Notes under the pieces: model-generated
What the model saw: only the letters and a program-made list of their open reading frames with translations
Database searches by the model: none
Told to the model about the DNA's origin: nothing
Source of the DNA: Rhabdophis nuchalis
Taxonomy: Eukaryota > Chordata > Lepidosauria > Squamata > Natricidae
Length of the DNA: 64,000 nucleotides
Direction of reading: 5' to 3'
NCBI GenBank assembly: GCA_039707465.1
Contig: CM077646.1
Span: 83,042,715 to 83,106,714, forward strand
Translations under genes and position numbers: made by a program
Part shown: positions 11,333-22,797 of the stretch, in pieces
How the letters are laid out: each line of letters begins with the position of its first letter
How positions within the stretch are numbered: the stretch's first letter is position 1

Positions 11333-12372
11333 CTGTATCTACAGTATAAGACGCACCTTTTTTCCTCTAAAAAGAGGCTGGAAATCTGTGTGCGTCTTAT
11401 ACATCGAATACAGCATTTTTTTGCCTTCTGATGCCCCGCCCCGTCACCAAAATGGCCACACGCATACCCTTATGGAGGCTTCCAGAGAGCTCCTGGGGGC
11501 TGGGGAGGGCAGAAATGAGCAAAAAACAGGGCGTTTTTGAGGGGGGGCAGCCCCCAGCAGCACTCTATAAGCTTCCATAGGGCTATGCATGCTATTTTTT
11601 GACCAAAAAATGGGCCGTTTTCACGAAAATAACGGGCCATTTTTCCTCGTTTTTGACCCTCCCCTCAGGAGCACTCTGCAAGCCACCCCTCCAAGGCTAT
11701 TCATACCTTTTATTTGAAAAAAGGGGGGGCATTTTTGCAAAAAACGGGCGGTTTGGGGGAGGTTTGCACAGTGCAAAAAGGTTTTTTTTTCCCTTTTGTA
11801 AAGCTGTTTAGTTAGAGTGATTGATGAGAATTACGTTGGTCAAGTACTGTGCCTGCAGAAAGAAAGATTTGTTCCAAAGGTGGTCAGTGATTTCCTTCTC
11901 CAACACATGGGTAAATACACCTGGAAACATCTACCTACCTACCTACCTACCTACCTACTCTCTCTCTCTCTCTCCCCCTACCTATCTACTGTATTTCTCT
12001 CTCTCTCTCTATTTCTCTCTCTATCCCTCTACCTACTTATCTATCTACACACACTGTCTCCCTACTTACTTACCTACTGTATTTCTCTCTCTCTCTCTAT
12101 TTCTCTCTTTCTCTCCCTATCCCTTTATCTACCTACCTATCTACACACTCTGTCTACCTACCTACCTACCTACAGTATTTCTCTCTCTCTCTCTCCCCCT
12201 CTATCTACCTACTTACCTACTCTCTCTCTGTTCCTACCTACCTACTGTATTTCTCTCTCTTTCTCTCCCTCTCTATCCCTCTATCTACCTACCTACTTTT
12301 TTAAAAAAATTGCCTCTTCAAAACCTGGGTGCGTATTATACTCCAGTGCGTCTTATATTCCGAAAAATATGG
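11333..12372. mobile_element. TIR DNA transposon, non-autonomous (family A, copy 2)
   Basis: Same ends as 5484-6199: left ctgtatctacagtataagac, with a decayed centre, and right ttccgaaaaatatgg. TA occurs at 11331-11332 and 12373-12374. Subterminal gcgtcttatac at 11390-11402 and a mirror copy near 12347 match copy 1. The interior has a G-rich, coding-like stretch without family motifs and an expanded CTAC/CTCT minisatellite. No transposase. Confidence 0.65.
11925..12300 (+). repeat. CTCT/CTAC minisatellite, expanded
   Basis: About 375 bp of imperfect units made of (ctac)n, tactgtatttctc and (ct)n blocks, repeated four to five times with different block lengths. It accounts for two long overlapping low-complexity frames (about 190 codons each) that are not genes. 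Confidence 0.85.
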
Positions 12373-12449
12373 TATATGCTGCTCTATTGGAATTAAATTA
12401 AGTGATATGCAAAAATACTTGATATATTTTTCATAGTGTAAATGTTGAA

Positions 12450-12800
12450 AACTCTTACGGGTTATCCTCTATTATGACCAGAATTGAGCCCAGTTGTATG
12501 TTTGTAAGTCATGCCGTTCATTAAGCGAGTTATCCTGGGGCCAACCTGATGGTACAACATTTTTGTCACAGTCATTAAGTGAATGCCATGGTCATTAAGC
12601 AAACCCATTTTTCACAGTGGGCACTTTTTACCAGAAAGGACATAAATGCAAGCCACTTAACAAGCACCCAAAATGTGGAGGGCCTGGCCACAAGAACTTC
12701 AAATACAGCTCATGAGTGTTGGGCGTGTGTGTGTGTGTGCTGTTTTATACTGACTAAGCCCCTGGTCATATGTAAAGGACTACTGGTACAAAGTGATCCA
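12450..12800. mobile_element. Degraded TIR DNA transposon (family B)
   Basis: Shares blocks with the better copy at 33538-33935: ttcattaagcgagtta, gtcattaagtgaatg, cttaacaagcaccc and the end taaaggactac. A (GT)n run sits at 12725-12739. Borders are uncertain and no transposase is present. Confidence 0.45.
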
Positions 12801-13525
12801 GTGAATGAAAAGCATTGTTCTTATGATTATGTTCATGGTTATTACCACATGTTATGAGATTATGTTTTAGGTCCTTTTTCTTCTTCTTCAGAATAAAATA
12901 CTGTTCTATTGCCATTAATATTTTCCCACCCTGTTGTAAGATATATGTTTAATTTTCATTCCCTAGCAATAATGCTGTCTAGTGGTATAAGATGCCATAC
13001 GTGTAATAAATGCAATGTGAGAGTAACCTTGAAAGACTGGAAGAAGAGATACATTGCCTAAGGAATAATCAGATAAAAGAGGGAGGAGCGTACAACTGAG
13101 TAATGGGCAGAGAAGGGAATTTTAAAACCATCTGCCTTTTCTTACCAGGCAGCCAAAAAAAGACAACAGGAGATTTACACTTTCAGACTTGCAAAATTAT
13201 GTTAATAGTGTAGAATTAATTTGTCTTATCATGTTTTCTAACTGATGTTCTTGGAAAGCTGACAATAATCAAACGAAAGTATATTGGAATGGATTAGCTT
13301 CAAACTGCTATGAGGACGTGGGAAAGGAAAACAGTCATGCTGTTGAATTACTCTTCTAGAAATCTGTAGCTATTTTTTGCATCATGGAGAAAATCTATGT
13401 GGTCACCGAGTCAACAATGATTTGATGGCACATAATCAATTTTTACATTTAAAAAAGCATGGGATTAAGACTAACATCAGAAGCAAGCTTTCTAGATGAC
13501 AGCTTAGAATTTGCAAAGGAAAGCA
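12801..13525. other. Mostly unannotated; possible Bov-B-type SINE tail near 13380-13445
   Basis: ggtcaccgagtcaacaatgatttgatggcacataat (two pieces, 13400-13435) resembles the RTE/Bov-B-type tail shared by squamate SINEs. The upstream part is too diverged to name. The rest shows nothing recognisable. Confidence 0.35.
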
Positions 13526-13610
13526 ACAATACAATACAATACAATACAATACAATACAATACAATACAATACAATACAATACAATACAATACAATACAAT
13601 ACAATACAAT
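13526..13610 (+). repeat. (ACAAT)17 microsatellite
   Basis: Seventeen perfect copies of acaat, 85 bp, directly continuous with the CR1 3' end. The repeat is the element's own tail, expanded. Confidence 0.97.
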
Positions 13611-13764
13611 ATAATAGCAGAGTTGGAAGGGACCTTGGAGGTCTTCTAGTCCAACCCCCTGCCTAGGCAGGAAACCCTATACCATTTCAGACAAATGGCT
13701 ATCCAACATCTTCTTAAAGACTTCCAGGGTTGGGGCATTCACAACTTCTGGAGGCAAGCTGTTC
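13526..13764 (-). mobile_element. CR1 LINE 3' end with long pentanucleotide tail
   Basis: The minus-strand CR1 3' terminus at 13611-13764 (3' UTR signature and the last codons, NAPTLEVFKK) ends in a microsatellite tail. It is 5' truncated after aagctgttc at 13764, leaving about 150 bp of element. Confidence 0.9.
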
Positions 13765-14555
13765 AATCACTTTACAATAAATACTTTGAAATAATTCATT
13801 ATTTTATATCGCTAATAACTATTCTTATTACTTAAGAGAATATTTCCCAGCTAATGACCTGAATTGTTAAATTATACCGTGTTTGCCAGAAGATACAGCT
13901 TTTTAAAAAGTTTATTGAGTATTTACATTTAATTTTCTGCTGTGTTAATTCAAAATGGGGGGAAAAGCAGCTTCCAAAAATTCTTAAGTAGCCACGTAAG
14001 TTCCTAATAGAGTAACGGGGGTATTTGAAGATCATCAAGGGTTGTTTATACATAAAAATTACAAAAGCAATCCTTTCTTGATAGCACAAAGGACCAACAG
14101 CACTACCCATTGATCTTTTGCTTTTCACTTCCAATTAAAGTTGAAATTTCCTCCTCTTGCTCACTCTAGTATAAGCTCACTGCATGCCACTCTCTCTGGC
14201 AGTTGTTGCTTCCATTGAGGTGACAAACAAATGTTGCTCAATTTCAATCAATACTGAACACAGACATAATTATTACAGAGCAGCAGTGAAGCAATTGTCC
14301 CTTGTTAAATTAGTTTAGTTTTGGTTGGCTAAAATGTTTGACAGAAAATACATAATGGTGGGATAGAATAGGGTGAGTGCGTAATGTTTTTTAGTTGTTA
14401 ATTAGGGTATCAACAATTTTAAATATGCTAAAATTACATTTTGTTTTAAGGTTCTCATAACCCTTTTACATTTATACTAATTCATTTCATCCATTAATAA
14501 AAATGAATTTTTAACTATGAATTTTTATTAATGAATTTTAATAAATTTTAAAATT
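13765..14555. other. AT-rich span, nothing recognised
   Basis: No coding or repeat signature seen. Confidence 0.4.
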
Positions 14556-14737
14556 TAAAAATAATTTTAATCGGGGTTTGTTTGGTTTTTTAATTTTAAG
14601 AGAGGCCAAATTGTTTAATATGCTTTTAAAACTGATTTTTAACTTTTATATATCTGTTTTACTTTGGCTGTACACTGCCCTGAGTCCTTCGGGATTAGGG
14701 CGGTATAAAAAACTAATAAACCTTAAACCTTAATTTA
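14556..14737 (+). mobile_element. L2-like LINE 3' tail
   Basis: Ends in tacactgccctgagtcc then gggcggtataaaaaac, the L2-type terminal signature, with a short cttaaacctt tail. Only the 3' UTR is present, so it is either a strongly 5'-truncated LINE or a SINE sharing this tail. Confidence 0.75.
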
Positions 14738-15346
14738 TTTATAATTATCAATATTTTCCCAATACCAATTCCTCTTATAAGCTGTACCATTTAGCAAATA
14801 TGTAGTAATGAACTTTACTATATTTAAATATTTCTTATTTTCTAATATTGATTACAGATGTAAAACTGTAATTGAAACTCAAACTGGTTTTCAAACAGCA
14901 TTATATTATATAAAAAGAGAATCTATAATTTAAAGGGGGAAATGATTATGTGCCGGAAGATAAAAAGTAACAGTCTCATAAAAACTGGAAAGAACTCTAA
15001 AAATAACACAAAAAATATGGAAATACAAAAAAATGCAGGACCTTAGTTAGATAATATTGTAGTTCAACTCTCATATTACAAATAAGTATACAGAACCGGT
15101 TCAAAACAATTCTTGGATGCTTAGAATAAAGACTTACATTGGCAATAAGCCCAGATAAATATCTGTTACATATATTACATATATGACAAAAGTCATCATA
15201 GCTGAGAAACTCAATTACCAACTCACCTATATTGTCAGAGCCTCAGGCTAGTTTGCAAAGCCAAGTTTTTAATGCATTGCACACAAAAAAACCAGTAGGG
15301 TTGAGGCAAATCTAATCTCTGGGGAAATGAAGTTCCAGAGAGCAAG
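14738..15346. other. AT-rich span, nothing recognised
   Basis: No coding or repeat signature seen. Confidence 0.4.
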
Positions 15347-15570
15347 CAAGTGGTGGGATTTAATTTTTTTTTTACTACCTGTTCTGTGGGCGTGGCTTGG
15401 TGGGCATGGCAGGGGAAGGATACTGTAAAATCTCCATTCCATTCCCACTCCAGGAGAAGGTTACTGCAAAATGTCCATTTCCTCCGGATCAGCTGGGACT
15501 CAGAAAATAGATGGGGGCTGGGTCAGTCAGAGGTGGTATTTACTGGTTCTCAGTTCCAGTTTACTGTTCC
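15347..15570. mobile_element. hAT-type non-autonomous element (GGTGGGTTTCA family), partial
   Basis: Starts caagtggtgggatttaa, a variant of the cagaggtgggtttcaa terminus. It contains the family blocks gtgggcgtggcttggtgggc, ggaaggatactgtaaaatc and cagctgggactcag, and ends near an inner ctggttctc. The right terminal inverted repeat and target duplication were not found. Related to 18411-18791, 16328-16578 and the element at 63963. Confidence 0.65.
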
Positions 15571-16327
15571 AGTTTACACACATTCATCTTAAAATGAAAA
15601 TCTACTGTGATCTCTCAGAACAGGAGGCCTTGAAAGCTATATACTGGTGCATTTTTAGATTTGAGCTTTCTCCTGCAGACTAACTTGTGCAAACATATTA
15701 CAAAAAAAGAAATCTACTGGGGGAAGCTTTTCTCAAATAAATAGATCTGTTTATTCTGTGGCATCATGATTAATGCAATGACAGCTGTAACCCACTTTCA
15801 TCTTTCAGTTTATATAGATAATATTTTACTGATAGTTAGATGATGGTATTAGACAACACTCTCTCAATCTGTCATAAATACAGACAGAAATAATACAGTT
15901 TCATCAACTAGAGACTGGCAGAAATACTTGACTTTAAAATGGGAGGAAGAAAATATGTCATTATGTTTCAGTCATTTCCACTTTATATTAGCAACCTATA
16001 CATAAAATAAATAGATTTGCTTCTTTGTACTTTGGCTGGGCTTCATTGAATAGGTCAATAAAACGTTGTTGCGCTTTCTGGTTTCAAGTACCAGGTTTCA
16101 CTTTAAGTGGGAAGACAATTTGCATATTATGAAAGCTTAGAAACTACTATGTGGTTGTACTAATATTAAAAACATTATCACTATATTCCACTGCCATAAA
16201 TGACAGGAACATATGCATCTCTAATTAGCTACATTGCCCCAGCTCACAGTGACCTACGTTCCTATGATTTGTGGTAGAAATATCTCCTACTCCATGTGTT
16301 TCAGTGTGTGCAATAAGACACCGAAAT
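15571..16327. other. AT-rich span, nothing recognised
   Basis: No coding or repeat signature seen. Confidence 0.4.
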
Positions 16328-16578
16328 CAGAGGTTCGCACAGGTTCAGGTGAACCGGTAGTGGTATTTTGGCCTTGGTCGCCCAAACCAGCAGCGACCTA
16401 GACTGGCCATGCACCCCAAACCGGTTCCCTGGTTGCCAGCATGATTGCCAGCACATTGCCTACATTGCCAGCATGATTTTTACTAATTTTTTCATGTTAT
16501 GCGCATACGCAGGACAATTTAAAGTCAACTGCATGCACAAAGCGAACCAGCAGCAACACCAGCAACAACCCACCCCTG
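16328..16578. mobile_element. hAT-type non-autonomous element, 251 bp
   Basis: Starts cagaggttcgcacagg, includes gaaccggtagtggtattt, and ends acaacccacccctg, matching the termini of the family at 18411-18791. The flanking 8-mers accgaaat and gtccaaat agree at only five positions, so the target duplication is weak. Confidence 0.6.
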
Positions 16579-17561
16579 GTCCAAATGTATTGTTTTCCAT
16601 CCACACTTTCATATTGAAAGTAGTTTTCAAGTAGAAATTGGATTTACGAATACCATGGTGTAAAAGGCAAGTTCTTTTCAGAACTGAAATACAAAGTTGA
16701 TGCTAGAAATCTTATTGTAACAAACAATATTTGACAGCAGAATAAGGGGTTGCTCCCTGAGATTACCAATTAAATCTAAAAGCAAACATCTGGTTTAAGA
16801 GAATGCAGAATAGCTATTGGGCAAATATTATAAATGTACATTTGGTATCCTGGACCTATCTAAAATGTATATAAGACTATTCACTTTCCTAAGCTGTAGA
16901 TGACATAAAGATGGCATATAAAAAGGTAAAACTGTAAAATGTAACAATGAAAGCTCTTTGACTTTCTCTCTTCTCTGTTTCACAACATTGTTTTCCCACC
17001 CTCCCAAATTAACAATCTAAAGTTGTAATAGATAAAAATAATTGTATTATACCAATTTTAACAAAGACGTGAATAAATTTAAAAAGTCACCTTTCATCAG
17101 AATAATAATATCGTGGACCTTCTCTCTCATGCTGTTGCAGTCCATTTCAGTCTAACATCTGCCTCATTTCCTATGAATTAGGATATATAATGGAACAACT
17201 CCAAGGATGATATTAACATATTGACAAATAAATGAACACTGACATGGTTGGGCAGGGCAGGAACCGAAATTAAATAAATTAGAGCTGTTGCAAAAGTAGC
17301 CTGTATGACTTACATTCTGTAGTTTGCAGACATAGACTCACAATCCATATTTTTCCATGAGTGAAGGATGGCCCATTTCAAGTCACCTCAGCTTCTCCTT
17401 TTGCTGTATATAGGAAATGTTTGCTCTTTTAAAATATAGGTCTAAGGAAAGAGATCTTGAACAGCTTCTCATGTTTGGAATCTCAAAGAAGCTGGATAAC
17501 CTTGATGCAGGCTACTATAGAAGCAGCTAAACCTATAGCTAGGTTTGTGCTTGCTTGTTTG
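16579..17561. other. AT-rich span, nothing recognised
   Basis: No coding or repeat signature seen. Confidence 0.4.
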
Positions 17562-17569
17562 CTTTAGCT

Positions 17570-17664
17570 CAGGGGTCCCCAACCTTTGCAACTTTAAGTC
17601 TGGCTGGAGAATTCTGGGAGCTGAAGTCCTTCAGATTTGAAGTTGCAAAGGTTGGGGACCCCTG
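17570..17664. mobile_element. hAT hairpin MITE, 95 bp
   Basis: Nearly palindromic element: left caggggtccccaacctttgc is mirrored by gcaaaggttggggacccctg at the right. A perfect 8-bp duplication, ctttagct, flanks it (17562-17569 and 17665-17672). The centre is a short asymmetric loop containing gagaattctgggagctgaag. Confidence 0.93.
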
Positions 17665-17672
17665 CTTTAGCT

Positions 17673-18385
17673 GACTATATAGGATCTGGGGTTTAATAAT
17701 AGCTTTCCTTTATATTTCAGACCGAGAATATATTATGTTTTTCCTTTAGAATGTTCTTGGGAACTGTAATATTTTTGGCAGAAAACTTCATTTATATCAA
17801 ATCATTGCCATCTTGTGGTCTAACAAAGTACTGTATTTTTTAATTGTTCCCCCCACCTCCTTTTTAACTAATTTGCAAGGTAGCACATTACTGTGACCTG
17901 GCAGCTTTATGCTTATTTCCTTTCTCACTGAATGTCTGTTTTTTAATATTTTAAGCATCTTTCTATCTTTTTATATAATGAAGTTTGATGTATATTTCTC
18001 TTGTGAGATTGATTTATCATTGAATTCCCTAATTACCACCCATGTATGTTTCATAAGCTAGAGGTGGCATTATGAAAATTATTTTTATTTTCATACTTTG
18101 ACTCTTTACTGACAAGCAACTAAGAGCAGGGATACCTTAACAAATGTAGGAGATAAAAGCTGAATGAGGTCCCCCACCCCCAAACCCAGGTGATACTAGC
18201 ACAAACTACTAAGCCATTACTAAGCCTAAAGCAAGAGATGGGACCAGGGTGTAAAAACCCAGAAGAGTTCTGGAATAGGAAGTCTGAGACTTCTAGTTTT
18301 TCATTCTATGAGCCTTAGCATTCATTAGAAGGGCAATGTTTTGAAAGCTTGTCAATCCTACGAACACACCAAGCACTGTTTCATT
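17673..18385. other. AT-rich span, nothing recognised
   Basis: No coding or repeat signature seen. Confidence 0.4.
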
Positions 18386-18410
18386 TTTAAAACTGCCTCA
18401 TGGTGTTATG

Positions 18411-18585
18411 CAGGGGTGGGTTTCAAATTTTTTAGAACCTACTCTTTAGGTGTGGCCTATTTTGTGGGCATGGCTTGGCAGTCATGTGACAGGTGGGAGT
18501 GGCCACCTTTTAAAATGTGGTGAAACTCATTTAACAACGCTCTTGCTTAGCAACCAAAATTTTGGACTCAATTGTGATGATAAAT

Positions 18586-18617
<32 letters not shown>

Positions 18618-18791
18618 TTTTCCTTTCTTCCTTCCTTTTTTCCTTCCTTTCCTTTCCTTCCCGTTGGGTCACTGGCAGCGGTGGTCCAGATTTACTTCCA
18701 GGTACGCCGGTGGAACCCCCTCTCACCGGTTCTCTAAATTTCACCAACCGGTTCTCGCGAGTAGGTGCGAACCTGCAGAAACCCACCCCTG
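18411..18791. mobile_element. hAT-type non-autonomous element, 381 bp, inside CR1
   Basis: Termini caggggtgggtttca and gaaacccacccctg form inverted repeats, and a perfect 8-bp duplication gtgttatg lies at 18403-18410 and 18792-18799. The interior contains the tgtgggcatggcttggc block, a piece (18530-18575) that resembles the inside of family B at 33.5-33.9 kb, and an expanded CTTT/TTCC microsatellite. A GGTTCTC-GCGAG stretch sits near the right end. No transposase. Confidence 0.92.
18587..18660 (+). repeat. (CTTT)n then (TTCC)n microsatellite
   Basis: Pure ctttctttc run at 18587-18618, passing into ttcc-type repeats to 18660. Internal to the hAT element. Confidence 0.9.
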
Positions 18792-18959
18792 GTGTTATGG
18801 GTGCTCCAACAATGAAGGTCTTTAAGAATAGACTGCACACCCATTTGAACAGGATGATAGAAGATCTCCTGCCTTGAGCAGGACTAAAAGACTTCTAAAG
18901 TCCCTTCCATAGCTATGATTCAATGTTCTATGTTCATGGTTAAACACCGATCAAATGTT

Positions 18960-19068
18960 TCCAGCCCTCACATTTTTTAAATTGTTTTTAACTTTTATAT
19001 ATCTGTTTTATTTTGGCTGTACACCACCCTGAGTCGTTCGGGAGTAGGGCGGTATAAAGAATTAATAA

Positions 19069-19119
<51 letters not shown>

Positions 19120-19122
19120 ATA
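18960..19122 (+). mobile_element. L2-like LINE 3' tail with (AAAT)n
   Basis: Carries the signature gtacaccaccctgagtcg and ggagtagggcggtataaag, then an (AAAT)n tail at 19069-19122. Closely similar to 14556-14737, so the same subfamily. Confidence 0.8.
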
Positions 19123-22100
19123 TAAAGTTAGCAGCGTATGTTCAGTGGGACAGTATGTTCAGTGACAAAATCTGCTGACGTCTACCATATTGCAGTAATG
19201 GATGTATGTATAGAGGAAGGAATACAATAATAAAAGATAACTCAGTTCTAGTAAAGAAAAGGGAATGAGAAAGAAACTCAAAGTAATACCAGCTTGATTA
19301 TGTTTGGTGTAAAAGGAGCTAGAGAAAAAGATTCTGACAGGCTTTCAAGATGCTTTTATTATATTCTATAATAAAAGAGTATCAAAAGACCTTGCATTAT
19401 CTGTTATAAGAAATCTCAAAGAAGTGATGCCTGTTCTGAAGGGATTTTATTTTATTTTTACATTTTTTGGGAAATTTACTGTCAATTTCATTGCCATTTG
19501 TCTATCTCACAGTTAAGGTCAAAAGTTAATTGTTAACGGTTTCTTCAGTTTTGATGAGATTTGTGGAATAGGCCAATATCAGATGTTTTGAGATCCCACT
19601 CATCAAGGGATTTGCTTGATATCTCCAGCCTCTGTTCTTTTGTAGAATTGATTTAAGATTAACTTAATAGATGACTTCAAGAGATTTGCATTTTTCCCAC
19701 CTGGGTTTCATTTCACAGGAGTAATAAATGACCAACTCTGAGGTCTGTTGTGGGGATAAATGCAAGGGAAAAAAATATTGAACTCACTCTGCACCTGCTG
19801 GGTTGTCTAAATTGCAATTATAAATAAATGAAATGCCTAGGGTATTAGTAGCAGCCAGTGAAGGATTTCCTAGTACTAATTACTAGCATTATGTTGCATA
19901 ACAGTTAGTGCTGGAAAAGAGCTGTTGTTCAAACAGATAGCAAATTAGGCTTCAGGCAGCAGTTGTTTCAGCCAGACCAGGCCTATCTTTGCTGACAGAA
20001 CTGTCTGCTTGTTAGGGTGATTAGCCAGCCAGCCACCATGAATTTCCAAAGTTCCACCCAGTTTCTTTCCTTGCTGGCTTCCACCTTCGTTTCCACCTCC
20101 ACAAAGTTCCTAAATAATGATTTCCTGGCATTCAGCCATTGATTTGCCCTTGTCTGAGTTCTCCTCTGCAATGACCCAAATTCCCTATGCTTGGTTGCTA
20201 TTTATCTGTCCTGCTCTGGACATATTAGGCAGAAGACCAGGGAAATTAGATCTAAATGGGTTAGAAAAAAAATATGGTACATCATGCAAGTTAATTAAAA
20301 TGAAAAACAAAACTGCCATCTATTGTACTATCCTCCAAGTAGGCAGAATGGAACAGGAATCTGAAAGGGCAAAAATCAACTTCGTTTCATTTGTTTGTTA
20401 CCTAGCATCCACAGCTAAAGATTTTAAATGATGTAATTAATTCTTCTTCTGCTTTTTTCTGATTCAAAGAATCAATTCAAAGAAAAATATAGTCTGATGT
20501 AGAACAAGGAGAAAGGCTCAAGAGGTTTTCCAAAGAGGCAATAACCCCACTTAACATCCCACACTGCAATTATGTATGTAGCTCTCTACATAACATGGTA
20601 TCATTTAGCTAACATGGCAATTGTGAACTATCAATGCCAAGGTTTAAGCAAAATGCTGACCCAGCTTATATGTGCAGTTGTCCATCAGAGCTGTGTGTTC
20701 ACTATACAACCAAGTCTGATGCAGGCTATTAACCTTCTTCTCAGCACTGACTGGCCCTTTCCCAGAACAGCAGAGCTTCTGATGTTGCTGTTATTGCTTG
20801 TTTGGGTCTTCTAATGGCAGAGATCTAGATTTATTGGATACCATGGCTGGGACTCCAATAGCTGTTTGGCAACATTTGATGCTGACTGGCTCCCAAGTGT
20901 GCCTTTCCTAATGTAGTGCTTCATTAGTGATGGTAACTCCACAGAGAGGACAGAGATGTAAATAACCTAACTGAATAAAGGGAAAAAATAAATAAGGAAT
21001 GGTCAAACAAAACATGTATTTATATCTGAATAAGGATGGGAAAGGATAATTTAAGATAAAGGTGATGCTCTGCAAATCCTTCACTTGGAAAACTTTAGTA
21101 TAAACTGCTGAAATATGAATGCCCAAAGGGAGAAATTTACAAAATGTTGTGATGTCCTGATGCAAACTGTTGCCCCCCCCCCCCCCACTTCCATTAGGTG
21201 ACATTATAAGTAAAAGTGCTGGAGGAAAGAAGTAAGGAAGATGAATATATTTTGAGTATATTTAAAAATCAAACAGGAAAAGTTGAAAAATGGGAGATTG
21301 TTGATCAGTGGAATCTCAGAATGTTTCAAAATCCACAAATATCATCAAATCAGGAAAGTTCCTAATATTGTATAATAAAATCTTTTAAATGACTGTTTTC
21401 GTGTCTCTTCTCAGTATTAAAAAGAAATCTCCAGTGAGTCTTAGCTTCTCCAAAATATTTAAGATTTATTTATCACATTTTTAAACCACCCATTTCTCTA
21501 GCAGAGTTTTAAATTTATTCTTAATGCTTCCAGTAACCAATTTAGTTTTTCTTCACTTACTATTCAACTTTCCTATGAACCCAAGGTACTTTCAACAATT
21601 TTCTCCTCTACCACAACTCAGAGACCATTTTTTCTTTATTCAGCCTATTTGATAATCGAGCCTTCACAGACACCTATTGCAGCTGAGAAAGCTGTGGCTT
21701 TGATATAATAAGATATGATATCACTGAACTTTAGTATTTTGTCAACATCTATTTTCTCTACAGTTATAAAAACTCTTTATTTCATGACATCTCTTTTTCT
21801 GCATTTCTCCTTCGTTCTCTTTGTTGTTTTCAAGCATATTATCTTGAAATGACAATTGTTTCCATAGCCACAGTTTATCTTGGTCTATGGGGGGAAAAGT
21901 AGAAGCATTTATGAAATACTTAAATTCATTACCACCATAATTTAGGACAAATTATGCCCCTGTTGTTAAATGAAAAGCAACAAAGATAGATGCCCATTTA
22001 ACCAAAGGAATTGAGTGAGTTCTGTCGTAGCTTTGAGTCAGGGGTTTTAAAAGTCATTCAGTAAATTTCAGCCTGTCAGTATTAATAGTAAAGACATAAC

Positions 22101-22797
22101 CAATACTGAGTAAAACTAAGTTTGGCAACATATTAATGACAGCATGCCATCACAATGTCTTTCCATTTGAAACTGCCAGTGAACAACTTGCCTCATTCTT
22201 GATATTATCTCTTCCTTGTTGTTTGTGATCCTGTTCATTTGTTCCCTGGAACATTATTCATAATTTAAACACTTCATTTTCTGCCTGAGAATGTATAATC
22301 CCTTTGACTATAACATTTCCCATAACTATTACCAATTCATGGATTCTGTATGAGGGACAAGCTCCTTTCAGCCTTTACTGACTTTCATTGTATGTCTACC
22401 CCACACTGATAGATCTGTGAGAGCTGTACAGCACAGTTAAAGCAGATGTTAGAATCATTTGCAGAAAGTCAAGGTTGTAAATGGATCTCAAGTTGGATAT
22501 TTCACAGTCAGTTGGGTTATTTTTGAGGCCAAAGGTATTATTAAATCTAAGATTGCACTGAACAGGAATGTTTTTCAAAGGAGCAGAGTTGCCATCATCC
22601 CTCAGAGAAGATTAGGGCTACAATAGGCTGGAAGGAAGGAAATTTAAGCTTCTTTCCATACTGTAGTCCTGATTAAAATTAATCTCATTGCAAACGTACA
22701 TCAGATTTAAACAATAAACATACAAGGTACTATTATTATACTTTTTATTGATGTAATCTCTTCCTTACTATGACACTTTGTGAGCATACATGCTCTA
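19123..22797. other. 3.7 kb with no recognised gene or repeat
   Basis: AT-rich. A C14 run lies at 21173-21186. The frames at 20117-20431 and 20908-21204 show no domain motif and no splice-site context I could support. This is the longest repeat-poor stretch of the window. Confidence 0.45.

Larger units (their letters stand above)
18386..18930 (+). mobile_element. CR1 LINE 3' end, split by a hAT insertion
   Basis: If the hAT element and one copy of its 8-bp duplication are ignored, the flanks read on in one frame: LPHGVMGAP then TMKVFKNRLHTHLNR, the CR1 RT C-terminus. The 3' UTR follows at 18850-18930 with the gcaggactaaaagacttc signature; the tail is eroded. The 5' limit is uncertain. Confidence 0.75.

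Noticed and set aside
11817..12401. Two frames of about 190 codons on the plus strand
   Set aside because: Same minisatellite read in two frames; a tandem array without stops is expected to look open.
13526..13610. Regular repeats that could suggest a CRISPR array
   Set aside because: A pentanucleotide microsatellite with no spacers, in a eukaryotic genome context.
18568..18840. Lys/Glu/Arg-rich minus-strand frame
   Set aside because: Product of the CTTT/TTCC microsatellite inside a hAT element.
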